Shown here piece by piece: positions 1 through 6,588 of a stretch of DNA of 10,204 bases. The notes under the pieces were generated by a model. That model was not told the DNA's origin. It made no database searches and saw nothing but the letters and a program-made list of their open reading frames with translations. Source of the DNA: JBALVO01 sp036961445. GTDB lineage: Bacteria; Pseudomonadota; Gammaproteobacteria; Pseudomonadales; Halieaceae. The first letter of the stretch is position 1. Each line of letters starts with the position of its first letter. The stretch is taken from the NCBI GenBank assembly GCA_036961445.1, contig JBALVO010000137.1:1-10204 (forward strand). Reading direction: 5' to 3'. The translations under genes and the position numbers were made by a program.

Positions 1-289
1 ACCTCCAATCACTTGAGTGAGCCAGTGTAGGTGAATTCAGCGAGTGCGCCAAGGTGTCGGGTTGCCGATAATACTAGCCAATTAAATTGCCAGTACCAGT
101 ATTACTTATGGCGGGCAGTAGACCAGGATGGGTAAGTAATTGACGCGTATCTTCAGGCAAGGCGTGATGGTGCCGCCGCGAAGCACTCCTTCAAACGCTG
201 ATTCGCAGACATGGGACTAAACCCCCAGCTCGCAAGGCGCTAACTAATGTCGTAAGGTGTGGAGCAATCACAATAACTGAGGATATGGC
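1..289. other. non-coding leader region, no gene supported
   Basis: No convincing gene is seen on either strand; stop codons interrupt all six frames. The first + frame reads nine codons into a TAG at 28-30, which could be the tail of an upstream gene but is too short to judge. Two small inverted repeats share bases: TAATACT (69-75) with AGTATTA (98-104), and ATTACTTA (101-108) with TAAGTAAT (133-140). A possible -35 hexamer TTGACG lies at 140-145, but the hexamer 17 bases downstream is a poor -10. GAGGA at 279-283 is the ribosome binding site of the next gene. Confidence 0.5.
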
Positions 290-727
290 ATGACTTACGC
301 TTGCCAGTGCCCCTGCGGTACCACTCGTTTCGAGATACACGGTGAGCCCATCACACGGTTTTACTGCCACTGCACTATCTGCCAGACGCAGTATCAGGCG
401 CCTTTCGTTGATGTCACCCTGTACAAGCTGGATGAGGTGGAATTGCCCCAAAATCACGGGATTGACTTCGCCAAGCTCAAGCGATTTTTTGCCGTGGACC
501 GCGGTTTCTGTCCCAGCTGCAAAAAGCCTGTGATGGCGAAAGTCGGGGAAGGCGACAAGGCTTATGCCTTTGTCTCTGTGAGAAACTATGTGGATCCTGC
601 AGAATTACCGGAGCCCGAGATGCACGTTTACTACGATACTCGGATATCAGATGTGGACGACGAGCTGCCCAAGTACGGAAATTTCTTCACCAGCAACTGG
701 GCATTCATTCGGCGTATGCTGGGCTGA
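290..727 (+). CDS. GFA-family (CENP-V/formaldehyde-activating enzyme-like) zinc protein
   Basis: This 145-residue protein belongs to the GFA / centromere protein V-like family, small zinc proteins named after the glutathione-dependent formaldehyde-activating enzyme. The cysteine pattern is complete. C7-x-C9 near the N-terminus and C74-x-x-C77 match the structural zinc set. C26-x-C28-x-x-C31 (CHCTIC) matches the second, catalytic zinc set known from Gfa. An extra cysteine is at C5. The start ATG has GAGGA six bases upstream. The gene converges on the TetR gene and is not part of the big operon. Most family members have no proven reaction, so formaldehyde-glutathione chemistry is only a possibility; a general thiol-adduct or carbonyl role is equally likely. 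The family call is firm and the substrate is unknown. Confidence 0.88.
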   Translation: MTYACQCPCGTTRFEIHGEPITRFYCHCTICQTQYQAPFVDVTLYKLDEVELPQNHGIDFAKLKRFFAVDRGFCPSCKKPVMAKVGEGDKAYAFVSVRNYVDPAELPEPEMHVYYDTRISDVDDELPKYGNFFTSNWAFIRRMLG

Positions 728-799
728 TCGAGGGGGTCCTGGTCCCGATAGGATATCGCCAAGCTAACTCGCCGTGATTGGTAGTATCGGCGTACGAAA

Positions 800-821
800 T
801 GATATCAGGCGCGTGGTATCA
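800..821. repeat. short hairpin between convergent genes
   Basis: TGATATC (800-806) pairs with GGTATCA (815-821) across an 8-base loop, with one G-T wobble. A second small stem, CGATA (746-750) with TATCG (754-758), lies upstream. Both sit in the 95-base gap between the convergent GFA and TetR genes, where a two-way terminator would be expected. Neither stem is followed by a T-run, so intrinsic termination is doubtful. Confidence 0.25.
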
Positions 822-822
822 C

Positions 823-1434
823 TCATTTCAGGCCGCACATGGATAACATGGTGTCCAAGAAAATCCGGTGGGCATCTTTCAGTTTCACGCCTTTGTCGAA
901 ATACACCGCTGAGCGCAGGCCAATCGTAAGAGCATAAGAAACCTCAGCGGCGTCTTCGGGGGCTTGCCCCAAGACTGACGGGGAGGCTTTAAACAAGTCG
1001 ATCAGATAAGCTTTGCAGCTGTCATCGAACTCATTTTTAGCCACGCGCATGATATCGTCCTTCACTGCGACACCGAAGCACTCCAACATGATGCCAATTT
1101 CTTTAGCTGACCTGATTTTCCCTTTAAACCAGAAATCGGCCAGGGAGTGTATTTGCTCGCGCGGCTCCTGCTCACTGAGCCCGGCGATGTGTTCCAGGAT
1201 CCGATTGGAAGCAGACCCAAAGTACTCCTGAAGGATCACCTCCTTCCCGTTGAAGTAGTAACACAAGTGACTGGCGGTCATATCAGCACGATTGGCAATA
1301 TCCTGAAGCGAGGTGTTGCCATACCCTTCAGCGAGAATGCAGTCGTGTAGAGATTCGAAGATTTTGCGTCTGCGCAGTTCCCGAGGTCTGGGACCCTTCT
1401 GCGGTGAGCGTTTCGTTGTTCCAGCTTTTGCCAT
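823..1434 (-). CDS. TetR/AcrR-family transcriptional regulator
   Basis: From the ATG at 1434 this is a 203-residue TetR-family protein, a normal length. The N-terminal DNA-binding domain covers about residues 21-70. The helix-turn-helix reads TSLQDIANRADMTASHLCYY (41-60), followed by the usual FNGKEVILQEYF that closes the domain. The C-terminal ligand-binding and dimerisation part (about 75-203) has no recognisable specificity. A basic tail (KRSPQKGPRPRELRRRK) precedes the domain. In-frame alternatives are an ATG at 1461 and a TTG at 1488; I chose 1434 because a GAG-containing site lies at a usable distance and the family needs no more sequence. The gene lies 61 bases behind the acyl-CoA dehydrogenase on the same strand, so the two are probably co-transcribed. 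It is the obvious candidate to bind the palindrome at 2778-2802, repressing its own unit and perhaps the divergent operon. The inducer may be an acyl-CoA or aromatic intermediate (inference). Confidence 0.9.
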   Translation of the reverse strand: MAKAGTTKRSPQKGPRPRELRRRKIFESLHDCILAEGYGNTSLQDIANRADMTASHLCYYFNGKEVILQEYFGSASNRILEHIAGLSEQEPREQIHSLADFWFKGKIRSAKEIGIMLECFGVAVKDDIMRVAKNEFDDSCKAYLIDLFKASPSVLGQAPEDAAEVSYALTIGLRSAVYFDKGVKLKDAHRIFLDTMLSMCGLK

Positions 1435-1495
1435 GTTGCATCGCTCTATGGTGAGGTCCATCCATCTAGCATTGTTACTCAGTGGCAACCGTAGG

Positions 1496-2641
1496 TCAAA
1501 GCCCCAGCGAACGACCCACTATTTCCTTCATAATCTCGGTAGTGCCGCCGTAGATGGTTTGTATCCGACCGTCGCGCCAAGCGCGAGAAATGCTGTACTC
1601 ATCCATGTAACCGTAGCCGCCGTGCAGTTGCAGGCACTGATCGTTAACCTTTTTCTGCAGTTCTGTTGTCCACCATTTTGCCATAGCGGCTTCTTCGGCT
1701 TTCAGTTCACCGAGGTTGAGGGCCATTACACAGCGGTCTACAAACGCTTGGCCTATCTTTATTTCGGTACTCATTTCCGCCATCACAAAGCGGCTGTTCT
1801 GAAAGGAGCCTATGGCTTGGCCAAATGCCTGCCGCTCCTTGACGTAATCCAGGGTTAAATCAATGCAATATTGAGCTGCCGCAATGGCTGACATAGAAAT
1901 GTTCAACCTCTCCTGCGCCAGGTTTGACATCATGTAGTAAAATCCACGGTTTTCCTCACCAAGGCGATTTGCTACCGGCACGCGACAATCGACAAAAGAC
2001 AATTCTGCCGTGTCCTGGGAATGGCGGCCTACTTTGTTCAGGTTGCTACTTCGCTCAAATCCGGGTGTATCAGCTTCTATCACCAACAGTGTTATACCCC
2101 GGTGTGAATCAGCAGCGGTGCGCACCGCCGTAACCACAACATCGGCGTTAATGCCGTTGGATATAAAAGTCTTGGATCCGTTAACGATGTAGTGGTTGCC
2201 ATCAACGGTCGCCGTGGTAGAAAGGCGTCCCAAATCAGAACCCACGCTGGGCTCAGACATTGCGATGGCAGATATCAACTCACCCGAGCACAGACCTGGT
2301 AGCCACTTACGTTTCTGGTCGGGAGTACAGAATTCAATGAAGTACGGAATAATAATATCGTTTTGCATCGCGATACCGGAACCGGCACTGCCCACGCCAG
2401 CCGCCTCAAACTCTTCCATGATAATTTGATTGAAGCGGAAGTCCTCGACGCCTGCGCCACCAAACTCAATATCTACCTGGGTACCCAGAAAGCCGGCCTT
2501 GCCTGCTGCAGTAAACATTGACCGATCACAGATGCCCGCGGCTTCCCAGCGCACGTTATGGGGTACCAGCTCTGCTGCTACGAATTTTCGAAAGGCATCG
2601 CGAAAGAGATGGTGGTCTTCTTCAAAGTGGTCGCGTTCCAT
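1496..2641 (-). CDS. acyl-CoA dehydrogenase (LCAD/isovaleryl-CoA dehydrogenase-like)
   Basis: This 381-residue protein is a full-length FAD-dependent acyl-CoA dehydrogenase, which introduces an alpha-beta double bond into an acyl-CoA and passes electrons to ETF. Visible family motifs are AMSEPSVGSD (127-136), the helix ERQAFGQAIGSFQ (269-281), LQLHGGYGYMDEY (337-349) and the C-terminal YGGTTEIMKEIVGR (364-377). The position that holds the catalytic Glu in medium- and short-chain enzymes (YEGT) is Gly365 here. As in long-chain and isovaleryl-CoA dehydrogenases, the base is instead predicted to be E244 in AQERLNIS. That places the enzyme in the LCAD/IVD type of active site, though chain length and branching cannot be read. 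The ATG at 2641 has only a weak ribosome site. It heads the minus-strand unit with the TetR gene downstream and is divergent to the Rieske operon, so a shared pathway is likely. Confidence 0.93.
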   Translation of the reverse strand: MERDHFEEDHHLFRDAFRKFVAAELVPHNVRWEAAGICDRSMFTAAGKAGFLGTQVDIEFGGAGVEDFRFNQIIMEEFEAAGVGSAGSGIAMQNDIIIPYFIEFCTPDQKRKWLPGLCSGELISAIAMSEPSVGSDLGRLSTTATVDGNHYIVNGSKTFISNGINADVVVTAVRTAADSHRGITLLVIEADTPGFERSSNLNKVGRHSQDTAELSFVDCRVPVANRLGEENRGFYYMMSNLAQERLNISMSAIAAAQYCIDLTLDYVKERQAFGQAIGSFQNSRFVMAEMSTEIKIGQAFVDRCVMALNLGELKAEEAAMAKWWTTELQKKVNDQCLQLHGGYGYMDEYSISRAWRDGRIQTIYGGTTEIMKEIVGRSLGL

Positions 2642-2746
2642 GCAGGGTTACCGCAAGCTACTATTGGGAATAGGACGAGATTTAACATAGTGACTTACAG
2701 TTCGCATACGTACCTCAGTTATTAGAATGGTTCGGAGCAGTCACTA

Positions 2747-2775
2747 ACTCTACTAATGTTTCGGATATGCTTCAA
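2747..2775 (-). promoter_or_regulatory. candidate promoter of the acyl-CoA dehydrogenase-tetR unit
   Basis: On the minus strand a -35-like TTGAAG (2775-2770) is followed, after 17 bases, by a -10-like TAGAGT (2752-2747). Each matches four of six sigma-70 consensus bases. It lies just downstream of the palindrome at 2778-2802, so a bound regulator would touch the -35 region. The implied leader is about 100 bases. An 8-base inverted repeat, TAGTGACT (2688-2695) with AGTCACTA (2739-2746), falls in that leader. No clear promoter was found for the divergent Rieske operon. Confidence 0.3.
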
Positions 2776-2777
2776 CG

Positions 2778-2802
2778 ATTATTTGAGTGATACTCAAATA
2801 AT
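2778..2802. promoter_or_regulatory. perfect palindrome, probable TetR operator
   Basis: The left arm ATTATTTGAGT (2778-2788) and the right arm ACTCAAATAAT (2792-2802) are exact reverse complements separated by GAT. The symmetry stops at both ends. A 25-base, two-fold symmetric site in the divergent region between a TetR-containing unit and a catabolic operon is the typical place and shape of a TetR-family operator. Its centre is about 110 bases upstream of the Rieske start and 149 bases from the acyl-CoA dehydrogenase start. It borders the -35 of the candidate minus-strand promoter. Binding by the TetR protein at 823-1434 is an inference from position. An intrinsic terminator is unlikely because the site is in a promoter region and has no T-run. 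Confidence 0.72.
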
Positions 2803-2899
2803 GATTTCTACGCAGGTGAATATGTTGTATGCTTTGGCGGAATGTCGGGATTATATCCAGTGACAACAACTCTAATAATTTGAGCTCGAGAGGCGAGAA

Positions 2900-4306
2900 A
2901 TGGCCAAGCTAGAGACCTTATATACACCAGGACGGCACTCGGCGCAGAGCTACGAAGACATTCTAGCTTCCGATGTTGTGCCTTCACCTGATTACTATCG
3001 AGAAGGGGCCAACCCACCAGCAGCGCTGGAGGCCTACGAGACATCGCGCTATTACGACCCTCAGTTTTTCCAAAAGGAAGTTGATTATGTCTGGCCGAGG
3101 ATATGGCAGTGGGCGTGTAGGGAAGAAGAAATCCCTGAAATTGGCGATCATGTTGTGTTCGATATAGCCGGCTATTCGTTTATCATCGTTCGCTCTAGCG
3201 AGGCCGAGATAAAAGCATTTTATAATTCCTGTCTTCATCGGGGTCGTCAATTGGCTGAGTGTGATGGTGTCGGTGCCAAGGTGTTCCGCTGCCCGTTCCA
3301 CGGCATGGCATGGAACGTAGACGGCTCACTCAAAGTCAATCCTTTTGCGTGGGATGCTCCTCAATTAGAGAATTGCGATAACAGCTTACCCGAGGCGCGA
3401 GTTTCAACATGGGGTGGCTTTGTTTTCATCAACATGGACCACGAAGCGCCGTCTTTGGAAGAAGTACTAGGGCCTATTCCTGAACATTTTGCCCGCTACG
3501 CTTTAGAAGATCGTTACAAGGCGGTTCATGTTAGCAAAAAGATACGTGCAAACTGGAAGGCAACCACAGAAGCCTTCATGGAAACGCATCACGTTGTCGG
3601 CACACATCCGCAAGGTTTGCCAATGACAGCGGACTCGAATACGCAGTACGATCATCCAAGCGAGTATGTCGGCCGACAGATATGTGCTCATGGGGTGCAA
3701 AGCCCACATATTTCAGAGTCTCTTACTCCACAGGAGATTTTCGACGCCTTTTTCGGCTCTGGCCAACACGACGTAGATGATGACTCCAGGTTATTAGTAC
3801 CAGAGGGCATGTCCGCGCGAGCTTATGCGGCGCAAGTTATGCGCGAGCAACTATCGGCAACCACCGGTGTAGATTACAGCGATGCTGGCGACGCTGAATT
3901 CACCGACTCACTGATGTATAACCTTGCACCGTCTATGAGTTTTTGGGGCGGTTTCTATCAGAATACTATCTATCGTTTTCGACCCAACGGGCTAGACCCT
4001 GAAAGCTCCATTATGGACATTGTCATTTTGCGTCCAGTACCCAAGGGTGGACCGCGGCCTAAACCTGTGCCTGTTATGCATTTGGATTTCGATGAGCCTG
4101 TGACGCTGGCAGGGGAGACGATGGGCGAAGGACTAGCCGTGGTATTTGAGCAGGACGCCATCAATCTACCCTGGGTTCAAAAAGGCCTGCGTGCCAGCCG
4201 TACTGGCAAAGTAGAGTTCACCAATTACCAGGAGATGCGGCTGCGTTTGCATCACAGGCTAATAGACCGGCTGATAGCCGAAGGCGAAGCGGAGGCTTCA
4301 AAATGA
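2900..4306 (+). CDS. Rieske non-heme iron oxygenase, alpha (catalytic) subunit
   Basis: This 468-residue protein is the catalytic subunit of a ring-hydroxylating-type oxygenase. The N-terminal Rieske domain (about 65-170) carries the full [2Fe-2S] ligand set: C111-x-H113 (CLHRGR) and C131-x-x-H134 (CPFHGMAWNVDG). The C-terminal domain holds the mononuclear iron site: H231 and H236 in the stretch ETHHVVGTHP, a bridging acidic residue E228 where naphthalene dioxygenase has Asp205, and probably D419 in VVFEQDAINLPWVQKG as third ligand. The family uses electrons from NAD(P)H through a reductase and ferredoxin to mono- or dihydroxylate, or demethylate, its substrate. The ATG follows GAGAGG at a six-base gap. 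It is the first gene of an eight-gene run and overlaps the next start by four bases. No ferredoxin, reductase or beta subunit gene is nearby. The substrate is unknown. Confidence 0.93.
   Translation: MAKLETLYTPGRHSAQSYEDILASDVVPSPDYYREGANPPAALEAYETSRYYDPQFFQKEVDYVWPRIWQWACREEEIPEIGDHVVFDIAGYSFIIVRSSEAEIKAFYNSCLHRGRQLAECDGVGAKVFRCPFHGMAWNVDGSLKVNPFAWDAPQLENCDNSLPEARVSTWGGFVFINMDHEAPSLEEVLGPIPEHFARYALEDRYKAVHVSKKIRANWKATTEAFMETHHVVGTHPQGLPMTADSNTQYDHPSEYVGRQICAHGVQSPHISESLTPQEIFDAFFGSGQHDVDDDSRLLVPEGMSARAYAAQVMREQLSATTGVDYSDAGDAEFTDSLMYNLAPSMSFWGGFYQNTIYRFRPNGLDPESSIMDIVILRPVPKGGPRPKPVPVMHLDFDEPVTLAGETMGEGLAVVFEQDAINLPWVQKGLRASRTGKVEFTNYQEMRLRLHHRLIDRLIAEGEAEASK
4291..4295 (+). promoter_or_regulatory. 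strong ribosome binding site inside the Rieske gene 3' end
   Basis: GGAGG lies seven bases before the ATG at 4303 and within the last codons of the Rieske gene. Together with the ATGA stop-start overlap (4303-4306), it supports 4303 rather than the in-frame ATG at 4315 as the start of the small exported protein, and implies translational coupling. Confidence 0.7.
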
Positions 4307-4695
4307 CAATAAGAATGACAACAGTTCTATCTACGCTAATGATCTGCATGTTATTGCCATTCACAGCGATGGCTGAAGTGGCTGAGTCGTATAAATGCAA
4401 AACGAATCCCGGTGTAAGCCGCCAGCAAATCGCGGATATGGGGACTTCCTATATTGAGGTAGGGCGCGCAAAGGGATATGACGACTTCCACCTTACCTTG
4501 CAGTTCCCGATGTACGCCGCTGACATGTCTAACGGTACGTTTTATTGGAACGGAACGTCACCGACGATGGCAACGATGGAAGAAGCGATTGCCATCTGGG
4601 TAAGCGCGGAGAATAGCGAAGCCTTATCAATGTGGGTTGAGTTGGTCCAAGATTGCGAAAGTGCCAGCCTTTATAGCTCAATTCCAATTAGCTAG
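4303..4695 (+). CDS. small exported protein of unknown function
   Basis: I do not recognise the family of this 130-residue protein. It begins with a typical Sec signal peptide: basic residue R4, a hydrophobic core (about 6-21), and a probable cleavage after TAMA at residue 24, leaving a mature protein of about 106 residues. The mature part has two cysteines near its ends, C32 and C118, which could form a disulfide in the periplasm. No membrane segment follows the signal. Aromatic residues cluster around 60-82 (including FHLTLQFPMY and TFYWNG). A strong ribosome site and the four-base overlap with the Rieske gene show that the two are made together, so it likely serves the same substrate, for instance in binding or uptake at the periplasm (inference). 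It is a real gene, not a shadow frame, given the coupling and the signal peptide. Confidence 0.8.
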   Translation: MTIRMTTVLSTLMICMLLPFTAMAEVAESYKCKTNPGVSRQQIADMGTSYIEVGRAKGYDDFHLTLQFPMYAADMSNGTFYWNGTSPTMATMEEAIAIWVSAENSEALSMWVELVQDCESASLYSSIPIS

Positions 4696-4736
4696 ATTCA
4701 AGTGAGCCTGTAGATTCCGGCCAGAAGAGACCTTTA

Positions 4737-5537
4737 ATGCTCCATTCCGAAAATTACCAATCAATGATGATAGAGCGACGTGACGATGGAGTTGCGGTTG
4801 TTACACTGAACCGTCCCAAGAATCTCAATGCCGCCAACAGCACCATGCATACCGAACTGACCCGCTTCAGCTCGGACTTTGCCAGTGACAATGACCTTAG
4901 GGCGATGGTTATTACAGGCGCCGGCCGCGCATTTTGCGTAGGCGGCGATTTTAGTGAAGACGATCAAGTCTCTGGAGGCGCCCATGGGCAAGAGCTCTGG
5001 AGAGAGTCACGCCAGATCGTGGAAAATATGCTGGCTTGTGACAAACCTATTATTGCTGCCGTCAATGGTTACGCCATGGGGCTTGGCGCTACAGTCGCGT
5101 TGTTGGCAGACGTGGTGGTTGTATCCCCGTCCACAATTCTTGCGGATACACATGTCAGCATGGGTATTGGTGCGGGTGATGGCGGTCAAGTAATCTGGCC
5201 TTTTTTGATCGGGGTGAATCGAGCTAAATACTATCTTATGACGGGCGATCGCATCAGTGGCAGTGAGGCAGTTGATATGGGCTTGGCAAACTTTATGGTT
5301 GCGGAGGATGATCTACTTTTGCCTCGGGCTCTGGAAATAGCCGCTAAGCTAGCCGCTGGTCCACCGCAGGCAATTGCCGCATCTAAGATGGCAGTCAACG
5401 CCTATCTTCGCTCGGTTTGCGCCATGGTGTTTCCCCTGGCTGCGCGCGCCCAGGAAATAACAATGCTGAGTGACGACCACCAGGAGGCGATCTCTGCTTT
5501 CCAGGAAAAGCGCGCCCCAGTTTTCACAGGAAAATAG
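4737..5537 (+). CDS. enoyl-CoA hydratase/isomerase (crotonase) family protein, atypical active site
   Basis: This 266-residue protein has the crotonase fold throughout. The first oxyanion-hole region is GAGRAFCVGGDFSED (61-75), and the second is in NGYAMGLGAT (110-119). Usual hydratases carry two catalytic glutamates (rat numbering E144 and E164). Here the aligned residues are T119 (in GLGATVALLAD) and H139 (in ADTHVSMGIGAGDGG), so both acids are missing; D148 lies close by and could take part. The fold still predicts binding of an acyl-CoA and stabilisation of its enolate, but simple hydration of a double bond is doubtful. Isomerase, hydrolase, retro-aldol or decarboxylase chemistry is possible. 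AGAAGAGA lies six bases before the ATG; in-frame ATGs at 4764 and 4767 are less well placed. It follows the exported protein gene by 41 bases in the operon. Confidence 0.9.
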   Translation: MLHSENYQSMMIERRDDGVAVVTLNRPKNLNAANSTMHTELTRFSSDFASDNDLRAMVITGAGRAFCVGGDFSEDDQVSGGAHGQELWRESRQIVENMLACDKPIIAAVNGYAMGLGATVALLADVVVVSPSTILADTHVSMGIGAGDGGQVIWPFLIGVNRAKYYLMTGDRISGSEAVDMGLANFMVAEDDLLLPRALEIAAKLAAGPPQAIAASKMAVNAYLRSVCAMVFPLAARAQEITMLSDDHQEAISAFQEKRAPVFTGK

Positions 5538-5572
5538 CATTAGAATCAAACAGCAAGGAAAGGAAATATTCC

Positions 5573-6571
5573 ATGTCAAAAGACTACAAAAAACTCGTTG
5601 CCAACAAATACTCTCGAGATTTCAGAGATGCCAGCGAGATTGTAACTGCCAGTGCTGTGGAGCCAGGTCCCGGGCAATTGCTCATTAAAAATCGCTTTGG
5701 TGGTGTCAATGCATCCGATGTCAATATCAGCGGGGGCGTTTACTTCTCAGATGGTAATTTCCCTTTCGATCTTGGCTGTGAGTCCATAGGTGACGTCGTC
5801 GCGGTGGGCGAGGGCGTTACTGACTATGCTGTAGGGGACGCGGTTGCATCGCCCAGCTTGGGTAGTGCTTACAGCGAAATGCTGTGTAGAGATGTCGATC
5901 AATTTATCAAGGTGCCAGAGAGTACGCCCGAATTTCTGTCCGTTGCCGTCGCGGGTCTTACTGCTTCCATCGGCCTAATTGAGGCGGGTGAAATGGGCTC
6001 CGGAGAAACCGTACTCATTACCGCGGCAGCCGGCGGCGTCGGTAACTGGTGTGTCCAGCTGGCAAAACTCGCGGGCAACCATGTGATCGGAACTTGCAGC
6101 AGCTCTGAAAAAGCCGAAGAGCTTAAAAAGCTGGGCTGCGACCGGGTAATCATCTATTCCCAGGAGAACCTGGGTGAAGTGTTAGCCGCTGAGTACCCAG
6201 AAGGTATCAACTTAATATTTGAACAAGTCGGTGGCACAACTTTCGATACCTGCCTCGACAATATCGCTACGCGTGGCCGAATACTTATCTGTGGGTTCAT
6301 ATCAGAATATACCAGTGGTCCCCAAGACGTCACAGCGCCCCGGGTATACCACAAGCTTTTGTGGAGATCGGCCCAGATAAGAGCCTTTCTTTACAAAGAC
6401 TGGCCCGACAAAATCGCCGGTCACCTGGCGAGCCTTACTGAGCAAGTAATGGATGGGCGAATCAAGCCGCTACTGGACCCTAAGGTCTTCGCTGGTATTG
6501 AGAGCGCGGTTGATGCCCTGGAGTATTTGCACAGTGGGCAAAATACAGGAAAGGTAGTCGTTCGATACTGA
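5573..6571 (+). CDS. zinc-free MDR-family NADPH oxidoreductase (quinone oxidoreductase/PTGR3-like)
   Basis: This 332-residue protein belongs to the medium-chain dehydrogenase/reductase superfamily. The N-terminal catalytic domain has the substrate-side motif GVNASDVN (44-51), but Asn46 replaces the zinc-binding cysteine of alcohol dehydrogenases and no structural-zinc cysteine cluster is present. It should therefore act as a zinc-independent reductase. The Rossmann domain carries AAAGGVG (151-157), typical of quinone oxidoreductases and prostaglandin/enone reductases. It is followed by CSSSEKAEEL (175-184), whose Ser/Lys group suits the NADPH phosphate. The likely reaction is reduction of a conjugated enone, enoyl thioester or quinone. 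The start has AAGGAAAGGAAA upstream. It lies 35 bases after the crotonase-fold gene and 17 bases before the exported SnoaL gene. The substrate is unknown; a role on an unsaturated pathway intermediate fits the context. Confidence 0.9.
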   Translation: MSKDYKKLVANKYSRDFRDASEIVTASAVEPGPGQLLIKNRFGGVNASDVNISGGVYFSDGNFPFDLGCESIGDVVAVGEGVTDYAVGDAVASPSLGSAYSEMLCRDVDQFIKVPESTPEFLSVAVAGLTASIGLIEAGEMGSGETVLITAAAGGVGNWCVQLAKLAGNHVIGTCSSSEKAEELKKLGCDRVIIYSQENLGEVLAAEYPEGINLIFEQVGGTTFDTCLDNIATRGRILICGFISEYTSGPQDVTAPRVYHKLLWRSAQIRAFLYKDWPDKIAGHLASLTEQVMDGRIKPLLDPKVFAGIESAVDALEYLHSGQNTGKVVVRY

Positions 6572-6588
6572 GTATTAGAGGTGTATGA

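Noticed and set aside
9..20. TCACT-TG-AGTGA palindrome sharing TTGAGTGA with the main operator
   Set aside because: The arms are only five bases long and just one half resembles the operator; it is likely chance or part of an upstream gene's 3' end.
191..457. Minus-strand open frame over the GFA gene
   Set aside because: It overlaps a gene with clear zinc-binding motifs, resembles no family, and is a shadow frame.
1313..1858. 181-codon + strand open frame
   Set aside because: It is antisense to the TetR and acyl-CoA dehydrogenase genes, both with strong family motifs, and its translation has no recognisable domain.
2873..2879. TAATAAT as a -10 for the Rieske operon
   Set aside because: No acceptable -35 is found 16-18 bases upstream, and the start point would fall almost on the ribosome binding site.
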